Assembly (NCBI GenBank): GCA_964342835.1
Contig: CAYFGJ010000051.1
Span: 1-7,556 of the forward strand
Length of the DNA stretch: 7,556 nt
From: GCA-2716945 sp964342835
GTDB lineage: Bacteria; Pseudomonadota; Gammaproteobacteria; GCA-002705445; GCA-002716945
Reading direction: 5' to 3'
Part shown: positions 1 through 5,076 of the stretch, piece after piece
Numbering within the stretch: position 1 is the first letter of the stretch
How the letters are laid out: the number at the start of each line of letters is the position of its first letter
Notes under the pieces: generated by a model
What the model saw: the letters and a program-made list of their open reading frames with translations, nothing else
What the model was told of the DNA's origin: nothing
The model's database searches: none
Made by a program: the position numbers and the translations under genes

Positions 1-71
1 GGGTGATAGGATTCGAACCTACGACCTACTGGTCCCAAACCAGCCGCGCTACCAAGCTGCGCTACACCCCG
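1..71 (-). tRNA. tRNA-Pro, anticodon UGG, 3' end cut by window edge
   Basis: Read on the minus strand from 71 to 1, the sequence folds as a cloverleaf. The acceptor strand CGGGGUG is followed by UA, a D stem GCGC/GCGC with AGCUUGGUA loop, an anticodon stem GCUGG/CCAGU closing on a G-U pair, loop UUUGGGA, a five-base variable region, and a T stem GUAGG/CCUAU with loop UUCGAAU. The anticodon UGG is at 35-37, so it reads proline CCN codons. Only CACCC of the 3' acceptor strand is inside the window. The last two acceptor bases, the discriminator and the CCA end lie beyond position 1, so whether CCA is encoded cannot be seen. The body closely resembles E. coli tRNA-Pro(UGG). It lies 46 bp downstream of cysS in the same direction but has its own likely -10 box. 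Confidence 0.96.
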
Positions 72-82
72 TAATATAGCTT

Positions 83-88
83 ATTATA
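83..88 (-). promoter_or_regulatory. Likely -10 box of the tRNA-Pro promoter
   Basis: On the minus strand there is an exact TATAAT whose last base lies 11 nt before the mature tRNA 5' end. Transcription would then begin about 4 nt upstream of the tRNA, a very short leader that fits a compact genome. No good -35 is present: the best is TTTCAA with a 16-bp spacer, a three-of-six match to TTGACA. Chance TATAAT strings are common in DNA this AT-rich, so the placement is the main support. Read-through from cysS is the alternative. Confidence 0.5.
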
Positions 89-117
89 CAGATAGATTTG
101 AATATTGAAATTAAAAG

Positions 118-1467
118 TCACTTAGGCTTATATTCCCAAGTTGTTTGATTACCATCGTCTTTAATTTCTATATTCAACGACAATAATTTTTGACGTATTT
201 CGTCTGCCTTCTTAAAGTTTTTTTCAGATCTAGCAATGTTCCTTTCGTTTATTAATTTTTCAATGGCCTTTTGATCTGACATAGTTGTATTGTCCAAAAC
301 ATTACTCGTGATATCGAATCCCATAAAGTTAATACAAAATAAAAATTTTGCATATATTTTTTTATCTTTATTTATCTCCTTACTAATAGAAGATATATAA
401 TTTAATGCTGCGGGTGTATTCAAATCATCTTCCAGTATTGAAATTAACTCATCATCGTAAAGAATTTCTGATTCATGATCAGTAGATGTACTAATTAAAT
501 TTTTATATTTATTAATTATATTGACTGAATTATTAAGTACGTCAGATGTCCAGTTCAATGGTTGTCTATAATGCGATGACAGTAAAGCATATCTTATAGA
601 AACAGGAGAAGTTTTTTTCAACAAATCATCAACCAAGATTACATTACCTAATGATTTAGACATTTTTTTCTTATCTACAAGAACTATTCCATTATGAAAC
701 CAATAATTACAATATTCATTTTTTGATACACAATTACCTTGCGCTATCTCATTTTCATGATGTGGAAAAATTAGATCATTGCCGCCTCCATGAATATCAA
801 GTGTTGTATCATGGCCAATAATTTCTTTTATCATACTAGTACACTCAATATGCCAGCCAGGTCTTCCAAAGCCCCACGGACTATTCCATCCAACCTGATC
901 AGATTTAGAGGGTTTCCATAAAATAAAGTCTTTAGGAGATTTTTTGTATGAAGCAACATCTATACGAACACCATCAAGCATATCATCAGCTATTCTTTTT
1001 GTTAATTTACCATATTCCCTATATTTAACAGTGTCGAACATCACATGATTATCTTCTGTATAGGTATAACCACTAGATATTATTTTCTCAATTATTTTAA
1101 TAATTTTTGAAATATATTCAGTAACTTTTGGTTCTATAGTTGGAATTAATAAACCAAGTAATTCCATATTGTCTTTATATATCTTAGAATATTGTTCAGA
1201 AATTTCGGTCACAGTTTTTTTTTCATGTGATGCAGCATCAATTATTTTATCATCTACATCGGTAATATTTCGTATATATGTAACATTTTTATATCTATTT
1301 TTTAGTACTCTAAACCAAAGATCTCCAATAAGAGCAGATCTCGCATTACCTATGTGAGGATTACTATAAACAGTTGGTCCGCAGACATACATCGATACTT
1401 TATCTTCGTTTACAGGTTTAAAAACTTCTTTTTTCTTTGATAGTGTATTAAAAATTTTTATGCTCAT
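118..1467 (-). CDS. cysS: Cysteinyl-tRNA synthetase
   Basis: Class I aminoacyl-tRNA synthetase that joins cysteine to tRNA-Cys in the cytoplasm using ATP. The 449 residues are close to the 461 of E. coli CysS. Visible motifs are the N-terminal CGPTVY block (29-34) followed by the HIGH-type HIGN (38-41), the GRPGWHIECT segment (201-210), HGGGNDLIFPHHENE (226-240) and KMSKS (268-272). The zinc ligands of the family map to C29, C209, H236 and E240, all present. The helical tRNA-binding region ends in the usual basic-acidic tail near TTWEY. The start is ATG; no Shine-Dalgarno sequence is visible before it, only AT-rich sequence. It is divergent from the cyclophilin gene with 26 bp between starts, the same arrangement as cysS/ppiB in E. 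coli, and tRNA-Pro follows downstream. It ends in TGA. No terminator hairpin is visible after it. Confidence 0.98.
   Translation of the reverse strand: MSIKIFNTLSKKKEVFKPVNEDKVSMYVCGPTVYSNPHIGNARSALIGDLWFRVLKNRYKNVTYIRNITDVDDKIIDAASHEKKTVTEISEQYSKIYKDNMELLGLLIPTIEPKVTEYISKIIKIIEKIISSGYTYTEDNHVMFDTVKYREYGKLTKRIADDMLDGVRIDVASYKKSPKDFILWKPSKSDQVGWNSPWGFGRPGWHIECTSMIKEIIGHDTTLDIHGGGNDLIFPHHENEIAQGNCVSKNEYCNYWFHNGIVLVDKKKMSKSLGNVILVDDLLKKTSPVSIRYALLSSHYRQPLNWTSDVLNNSVNIINKYKNLISTSTDHESEILYDDELISILEDDLNTPAALNYISSISKEINKDKKIYAKFLFCINFMGFDITSNVLDNTTMSDQKAIEKLINERNIARSEKNFKKADEIRQKLLSLNIEIKDDGNQTTWEYKPK
1215..1223 (-). repeat. A9 tract (coding strand) in cysS
   Basis: Nine consecutive T on the plus strand give A9 on the coding strand, spelling Glu-Lys-Lys-Thr around residues 82-85. 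It is a possible site of polymerase slippage. Similar tracts occur in lpxH (A8, 2585-2592) and lepB. Confidence 0.8.
1437..1464 (+). promoter_or_regulatory. Possible promoter for the cyclophilin-lpxH pair, inside the cysS 5' end
   Basis: TTGATA at 1437-1442 (five of six to TTGACA) and TATGCT at 1459-1464 (four of six to TATAAT) are spaced by 16 bp. Initiation near 1471 would leave about 23 nt before the ATG at 1494, with the AAGGA ribosome binding site inside that leader. With only 26 bp between the divergent starts, a promoter must overlap cysS coding sequence. A perfect TATAAT at 1473-1478 is nearer the gene, but it lacks a -35 and would start transcription inside the ribosome binding site. 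Confidence 0.3.
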
Positions 1468-1482
1468 GTTATTATAATTTTT

Positions 1483-1487
1483 AAGGA
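1483..1487 (+). promoter_or_regulatory. Shine-Dalgarno site of the cyclophilin gene
   Basis: AAGGA lies 6 nt before the ATG at 1494. It is a clear ribosome binding site and supports the long, signal-peptide-bearing form as the main product. Confidence 0.7.
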
Positions 1488-1493
1488 TTAATT

Positions 1494-2114
1494 ATGAATA
1501 TACAATATATAAAAATAAAAGTGTTTGGTTTATTTGTCCTATTTTGTCTTGCCTTACCACTATATAGTGATAGTATACATGAAAGTACGCATGAAATAAA
1601 AAACACAGAGGAATCAACATTGATAAAACTTAAAACATCTGAAGGTGATATCACACTAAGTCTATTTGTCGATAAAGCGCCAGAAACCACAAAAAATTTC
1701 CTATATTATGCAAAAAATGGTGATTACAAAGGTACGATTTTTCATAGAGTTATTAAGAATTTTATGATTCAAGGCGGAGGACATCTACCTGATATGTCTC
1801 AAATATCAACAATAGATCCTATTGTCAATGAATCAAATAATAATATAAGTAATAAAAAAGGAACTATTGCAATGGCAAGAACAAGTGATCCTCATTCTGC
1901 TACATCTCAATTTTTTATTAATTTAATTGATAATAGTTTTTTAGATAAAGAAAATGCACCAGATGATTTTGGTTATTGTGTTTTTGGTGAAGTGGTTGAA
2001 GGAATAGAGATAGTAGAAAAGATTGGACATACTGCAACAGGAAATAAATTAGGATATTCAGATGTTCCATTAGAAAATATTATTATTGAAGATGTTGAGA
2101 TAATAAAAGAGTAA
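1494..2114 (+). CDS. Cyclophilin-type peptidyl-prolyl cis-trans isomerase with N-terminal signal peptide
   Basis: Catalyses cis-trans isomerisation of X-Pro bonds and assists protein folding. The cyclophilin domain runs from about residue 43 to 205. The signature block FHRVIKNFMIQGGG is at 83-96, with catalytic R85 and pocket residues F90, M91 and Q93, and MARTSDPHSATSQFF at 127-141 is the second core block. Residues 1-25 look like a signal peptide: Lys at 7 and 9, a hydrophobic stretch 10-23, and possible cleavage after S25. C18 follows Phe, so it does not fit a lipobox. The product should therefore be periplasmic, like E. coli PpiA, although its position beside cysS and lpxH is that of cytosolic PpiB. 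The family is certain; the choice between the symbols ppiA and ppiB is not. lpxH follows after 3 bp, so the two are probably cotranscribed. A possible internal TTG start at 1620 is listed separately. Confidence 0.95.
   Translation: MNIQYIKIKVFGLFVLFCLALPLYSDSIHESTHEIKNTEESTLIKLKTSEGDITLSLFVDKAPETTKNFLYYAKNGDYKGTIFHRVIKNFMIQGGGHLPDMSQISTIDPIVNESNNNISNKKGTIAMARTSDPHSATSQFFINLIDNSFLDKENAPDDFGYCVFGEVVEGIEIVEKIGHTATGNKLGYSDVPLENIIIEDVEIIKE
1558..1569. repeat. 12-bp perfect palindrome CACTATATAGTG
   Basis: A perfect inverted repeat inside the signal-peptide region of the cyclophilin gene, about 91 bp upstream of the cysS start on the other strand. Its position could suit an operator for cysS, but nothing else supports this. 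AT-rich DNA produces such palindromes by chance, although the CAC/GTG arms are somewhat less expected. Confidence 0.25.
1607..1622 (+). promoter_or_regulatory. Possible internal ribosome binding site and TTG start in the cyclophilin gene
   Basis: AGAGGA at 1607-1612 lies 7 nt before an in-frame TTG at 1620-1622 (codon 43). Starting there would give a protein beginning M-I-K-L-K-T-S-E-G, almost exactly where cytosolic cyclophilins begin, without the signal peptide. The purine-rich string also encodes Glu-Glu, so it may be coincidence. Confidence 0.3.
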
Positions 2115-2117
2115 TTT

Positions 2118-2861
2118 ATGTCTACATTATTTATTTCAGATTTACATCTTGATCAGAGTAGACCAAATGTTATTGATTTCTTTATAAAATATCTTTCTAA
2201 TATAGAAAAAAATATTACTTCCATATATATATTAGGTGATCTTGTAGAATATTGGGTAGGTGATGATGATCCAGCAATTGGATTAAATAAAGTGTTTGAA
2301 ACAATTCATAAAGTATCTCATAACACTCCTATATATTTTATGCAAGGAAATCGTGATTTTATGATGTCAGAAGACTTTTGTACAAAATATGGAATCAAAT
2401 TATTGAATGATCCTACAATAATTAATCTAAATAGTAAAAAAATATTACTTATGCATGGAGATACATTGTGTACTGATGATATAGAGTATCAAAAGTACAG
2501 AAAATTAGTTAGATCGGAAAAATGGCAAAATGAAATGAAAACTAAAACTCTTGAAGAAAGATTATCTATAGCTAATGAATTGAGAAAAAAAAGTAAACTT
2601 GAAACAAAAGAAAAAGAGGATCAGATAATGGATGTTAATCAAGATTCAGTAAATGATGTTATTAAAAAATATGATGTTGATATATTGATTCATGGACATA
2701 CACATCGACCCAATATACATCAAATTGATATTGAAGGAAAAAGCGTACAAAGAATAGTATTAGGAGATTGGTATAAATCAGCTTACTTCTATATATATGA
2801 TAATGGTAAAAATATAATTCATAAACAAAATTTAGGTATTAAAAAAGATCATAACTCTTAA
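2118..2861 (+). CDS. lpxH: UDP-2,3-diacylglucosamine diphosphatase LpxH
   Basis: Peripheral inner-membrane hydrolase of lipid A synthesis that cleaves UDP-2,3-diacylglucosamine to lipid X and UMP. It is a calcineurin-like metallophosphoesterase with all motif blocks in order: DLHL (8-11), GDLVEYWVGDDD (40-51), GNRDF (77-81), MHGDTLCTDD (112-121) and HGHTHRP (192-198). The metal ligands expected of the family (D8, H10, D41, N78, H113, H194, H196) are all seen. A lysine- and glutamate-rich helical segment fills about 139-170. Length is 247 residues against 240 in E. coli. The last few residues form a charged tail beyond the conserved core and run into the end of recO on the other strand (23-bp overlap). 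The ATG lies 3 bp after the cyclophilin stop, with a weak AAAAGAG site inside that gene, so translation is probably coupled. The purE-purK genes that follow in E. coli are absent. Its presence implies a lipid A outer membrane. Confidence 0.97.
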   Translation: MSTLFISDLHLDQSRPNVIDFFIKYLSNIEKNITSIYILGDLVEYWVGDDDPAIGLNKVFETIHKVSHNTPIYFMQGNRDFMMSEDFCTKYGIKLLNDPTIINLNSKKILLMHGDTLCTDDIEYQKYRKLVRSEKWQNEMKTKTLEERLSIANELRKKSKLETKEKEDQIMDVNQDSVNDVIKKYDVDILIHGHTHRPNIHQIDIEGKSVQRIVLGDWYKSAYFYIYDNGKNIIHKQNLGIKKDHNS

Positions 2862-3522
2862 TCTTGGTCCCACCACTGAGACGTTGAAATATATTTTTTA
2901 TTATTACTCTGAAAGTTTTTATATTCTTAATTAGAAATAACTTATTATTCAAGTAAAAAACTAAATCATCTCCATTTATTGAATTTTTTAAATCTATTTT
3001 ATTTTGTACTTCCTTAAAACCTGCTTCGTAATCATAATAATATTTTTTGTTCAAATCGATTGAATTTTTATTTAAATTATTTAATGTAATTTCGTATCCA
3101 ATTTCTTTTAAAAATAATATTTCAAATTTAAAAAAAACCATATCTATTGAATCTGATGTTTTTGACATATAAATAATATGGTCTTTATAAAGAGAAAAAA
3201 TATTCTGTGATGGCTCTTGTTGTGGGACAAATTTATAAATTAACTCATTGAAATAAATGCCAGCCAAATAAAATGTGTTGGTTATATTTTTATAATCATC
3301 TAAAATTTCATAATAAGTTAACAGTGATAGTTTATCTTTTGCTATGTATGAAATTTTAAGCTCTCTAAAAGGTTTAAGAGATGTATAATCTTTTTTAGAT
3401 TTGATTCCTTTAGCAAGAACACTTATAAGTCCTTTGTTTTTTGTGAGTAATTGGTAAATCATACTTGATTCTCGATATGGACGAGAATGTATGATGAATG
3501 AGTTTTCTAATAGAATATTCAA
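2839..3522 (-). CDS. recO: DNA repair protein RecO
   Basis: Recombination mediator of the RecFOR pathway, which binds single-stranded DNA and SSB and, with RecR, loads RecA at gaps. The 227 residues compare with 242 in E. coli. The N-terminal OB-fold region shows FIIHSRPYRESS (9-20), matching the family's HSRPxxE motif, then LAKGIKSKK (36-44). The middle is the helical domain with YFNELIYKFVPQQEP, and the C-terminus LSGGTKIKSYDLF matches the conserved GGxxLKSRxLF ending. No zinc cysteines are present, as in E. coli-type RecO. The start is TTG at 3522-3520, overlapping the era TGA stop in the string TTGA. No convincing Shine-Dalgarno site is seen, so translation probably depends on coupling to era. 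The N-terminal alignment supports this start, and the next Met is at residue 21, inside the OB fold. It is the last gene of the lepA block; pdxJ and acpS, which follow recO in E. coli, are not here. Confidence 0.93.
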   Translation of the reverse strand: MNILLENSFIIHSRPYRESSMIYQLLTKNKGLISVLAKGIKSKKDYTSLKPFRELKISYIAKDKLSLLTYYEILDDYKNITNTFYLAGIYFNELIYKFVPQQEPSQNIFSLYKDHIIYMSKTSDSIDMVFFKFEILFLKEIGYEITLNNLNKNSIDLNKKYYYDYEAGFKEVQNKIDLKNSINGDDLVFYLNNKLFLIKNIKTFRVIIKNIFQRLSGGTKIKSYDLF

Positions 3523-4400
3523 CGTATATAACCAATATCTTTTAAAAAAACATAATTATTTTTCCAATTTTTTTCAACCAAGACTTCTAAATTAAGAAAA
3601 AACTTACACTTAAAATTGTTTTCTAATATTTTTCTTGATTGAGACCCTATAAGTTTTAACATTTCACCATTTTTCCCAATAATAATTTTCTTTTGATTGT
3701 TTTTATCAACATAAATATTAGCTATTACCTTTTTTAATTTTTTTTCTTTGTTAAAAGAAATTACTTTTACAGCAGAATCATAAGGTAATTCATATTTTGT
3801 ATTTTCTACAATAACACCTCTAATTAATTCCTGAATTAATAGTTTATCGTCTGAAAGATGATGATGTGAATCTATGCTATTATTTTTTAATAAAAGTAAA
3901 TTTTTGACTATCCCATTATCAATCAGGTTTTTCAAGCCTAATTTTTTTGTTAATGAAATAAAATATATTTTCTCATTATAGAGATCTTTTAGGGTTTCTA
4001 TTGATTGACTATAGTCATTATCCATAGTTAGTTTGTCTATTTTATTTACGACATATATAATTTTGTTATTAATTGATGATAAATTTATAATTTGATTTTC
4101 AAATTTGCTAAATTTTAATGTATCAGTCATCAGTATTAGTAAATTTATATTGTCTAATGTTTTTAAATATTCATTTTTCATAGATGTAGATAATAAATTA
4201 TTTTGATTAATTGATATTCCGGGTGTATCAATAATAGATATATCTAAATTATTAATTTTAAAATCGTTATATAGGTTTATTCTAGTAGTTTGTGGTTTGG
4301 AACTTGATGATGTAACATAATTATTACATAAATGATTAATTAAAGTAGATTTCCCTACATTGCTTTTTCCAACAACAGAAATATAATATTTATTATCCAT
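3519..4400 (-). CDS. era: GTPase Era, 16S rRNA maturation factor
   Basis: Essential GTPase that binds the 3' end of 16S rRNA and helps small-subunit assembly in the cytoplasm. The GTPase domain has G1 GKSNVGKS (11-18), the Era switch motif KPQTTR (35-40), G3 DTPG (58-61) and G4 NKID (119-122). The G5 position reads SLTK (149-152) instead of the usual SA. Family features also include ELPYDSAV in the linker and a type II KH domain with GKNG loop (242-245) followed by MLKLIGSQSRKIL. The C-terminus ends in the usual LGY-like turn (DIGYIR). The 293 residues are near the 301 of E. coli. The ATG lies 8 bp inside the 3' end of rnc, with only a weak AAAAGAA before it. RNase III and Era both act in rRNA maturation and are commonly encoded together. 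Confidence 0.97.
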   Translation of the reverse strand: MDNKYYISVVGKSNVGKSTLINHLCNNYVTSSSSKPQTTRINLYNDFKINNLDISIIDTPGISINQNNLLSTSMKNEYLKTLDNINLLILMTDTLKFSKFENQIINLSSINNKIIYVVNKIDKLTMDNDYSQSIETLKDLYNEKIYFISLTKKLGLKNLIDNGIVKNLLLLKNNSIDSHHHLSDDKLLIQELIRGVIVENTKYELPYDSAVKVISFNKEKKLKKVIANIYVDKNNQKKIIIGKNGEMLKLIGSQSRKILENNFKCKFFLNLEVLVEKNWKNNYVFLKDIGYIR

Positions 4401-5076
4401 CTAATTCTTTTAATATAATATCTGCTACTTGTTGTTCACCTGATTTAACTGTACTAGAAATAATAGAAAAAGTTTTTTTAAATATCTGAACCTTGCATGA
4501 AATCTTAAACTTAGGTTTATGATCTGGACTTGATATTTTTTTTGTTGTATATAGTGGTAATGGGTAATTTTTAGATTGCATATATTCCTGTAATTTTGTT
4601 TTAGGATCTTTTTCTCCAATTTTTTTAATAGAAATTATCTCTTTTGAGAATAATTTATATAAAATTTTTCTACATAAATTATAATTAGAATCTAGAAATA
4701 TTGCACCGATAGCAGATTCAAACACATCTGCTAACAATAATGAATTCTTTAAATTTATAGTATTTTTCTTTGCTAGAATAACTTCATCTAATTTCATATG
4801 TATCGCTATTTTGTTTAATGATTTTCGACTTACAATTCTTTGTCGTTCTCTTGTTAAAACTCCTTCATTAATTTGTTGATATTTTGATATAAGTAATTCT
4901 GTTGCTGCTAATTGTATAACTGAGTCACCCAAGAACTCTAATCTTTCATAATTATTTTTACTAATACTTTTATGTGTAATAGCTTCAACAGCTAATTTTT
5001 TATTCTTGAAAGTATGTTTAAATTTGGATTCAAGCAAGAGAATAGAATCTTTTTGAGAAATATCGGAACTATTCAA
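4393..5076 (-). CDS. rnc: Ribonuclease III
   Basis: Double-strand-specific endoribonuclease that processes the rRNA precursor and other structured RNAs. The catalytic domain carries the signature ERLEFLGDS (44-52). The active-site acids map to E47, D51, E71, D117 and E120, all present. The dsRNA-binding domain begins at DPKTKLQEYMQ (about 157) and reaches the end. Its last helix reads SSTVKSGEQQVAD where E. coli has a basic SSRRKAEQAAAE, so two of three basic residues are missing. Length is 227, near the 226 of E. coli. The start is TTG at 5076-5074, supported by AGGA at 5087-5084 with 7-nt spacing, and it overlaps the lepB end by 8 bp. The next gene, era, overlaps its stop by 8 bp. In E. coli RNase III represses its own operon by cleaving a leader; no such leader can exist here because rnc is embedded between lepB and era. 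Confidence 0.96.
   Translation of the reverse strand: MNSSDISQKDSILLLESKFKHTFKNKKLAVEAITHKSISKNNYERLEFLGDSVIQLAATELLISKYQQINEGVLTRERQRIVSRKSLNKIAIHMKLDEVILAKKNTINLKNSLLLADVFESAIGAIFLDSNYNLCRKILYKLFSKEIISIKKIGEKDPKTKLQEYMQSKNYPLPLYTTKKISSPDHKPKFKISCKVQIFKKTFSIISSTVKSGEQQVADIILKELDG

Noticed and set aside
1..71. tRNA-Pro as an integration site for a mobile element
   Set aside because: The 3' end used for attachment lies outside the window, and no integrase or duplicated tRNA fragment is seen inside it.
1169..1357. Plus-strand open frame of 62 codons
   Set aside because: It lies antisense inside cysS, has no ribosome site and no recognisable domain; it is a shadow of the strongly conserved gene.
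1473..1478. TATAAT as the promoter -10 box of the cyclophilin gene
   Set aside because: It has no -35 at a workable distance, and transcription would start inside the AAGGA ribosome site; kept only as an alternative.
1481..1690. Minus-strand open frame of 69 codons across the cyclophilin start, ending just upstream of cysS
   Set aside because: It is antisense to the signal peptide and first cyclophilin strands, with no family resemblance. A leader-peptide role for cysS was considered but nothing supports it.
2864..2874. Small hairpin TGGT-CCC-ACCA near the lpxH/recO junction as a terminator
   Set aside because: The stem is only 4 bp with no T run on either strand, and it encodes the conserved SGGT of RecO.
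4425..4619. Minus-strand open frame of 64 codons within the rnc 3' half
   Set aside because: It is an alternative frame of rnc rich in Lys, Tyr and Ile, as expected from AT-rich DNA; the dsRNA-binding domain in the main frame is clear.
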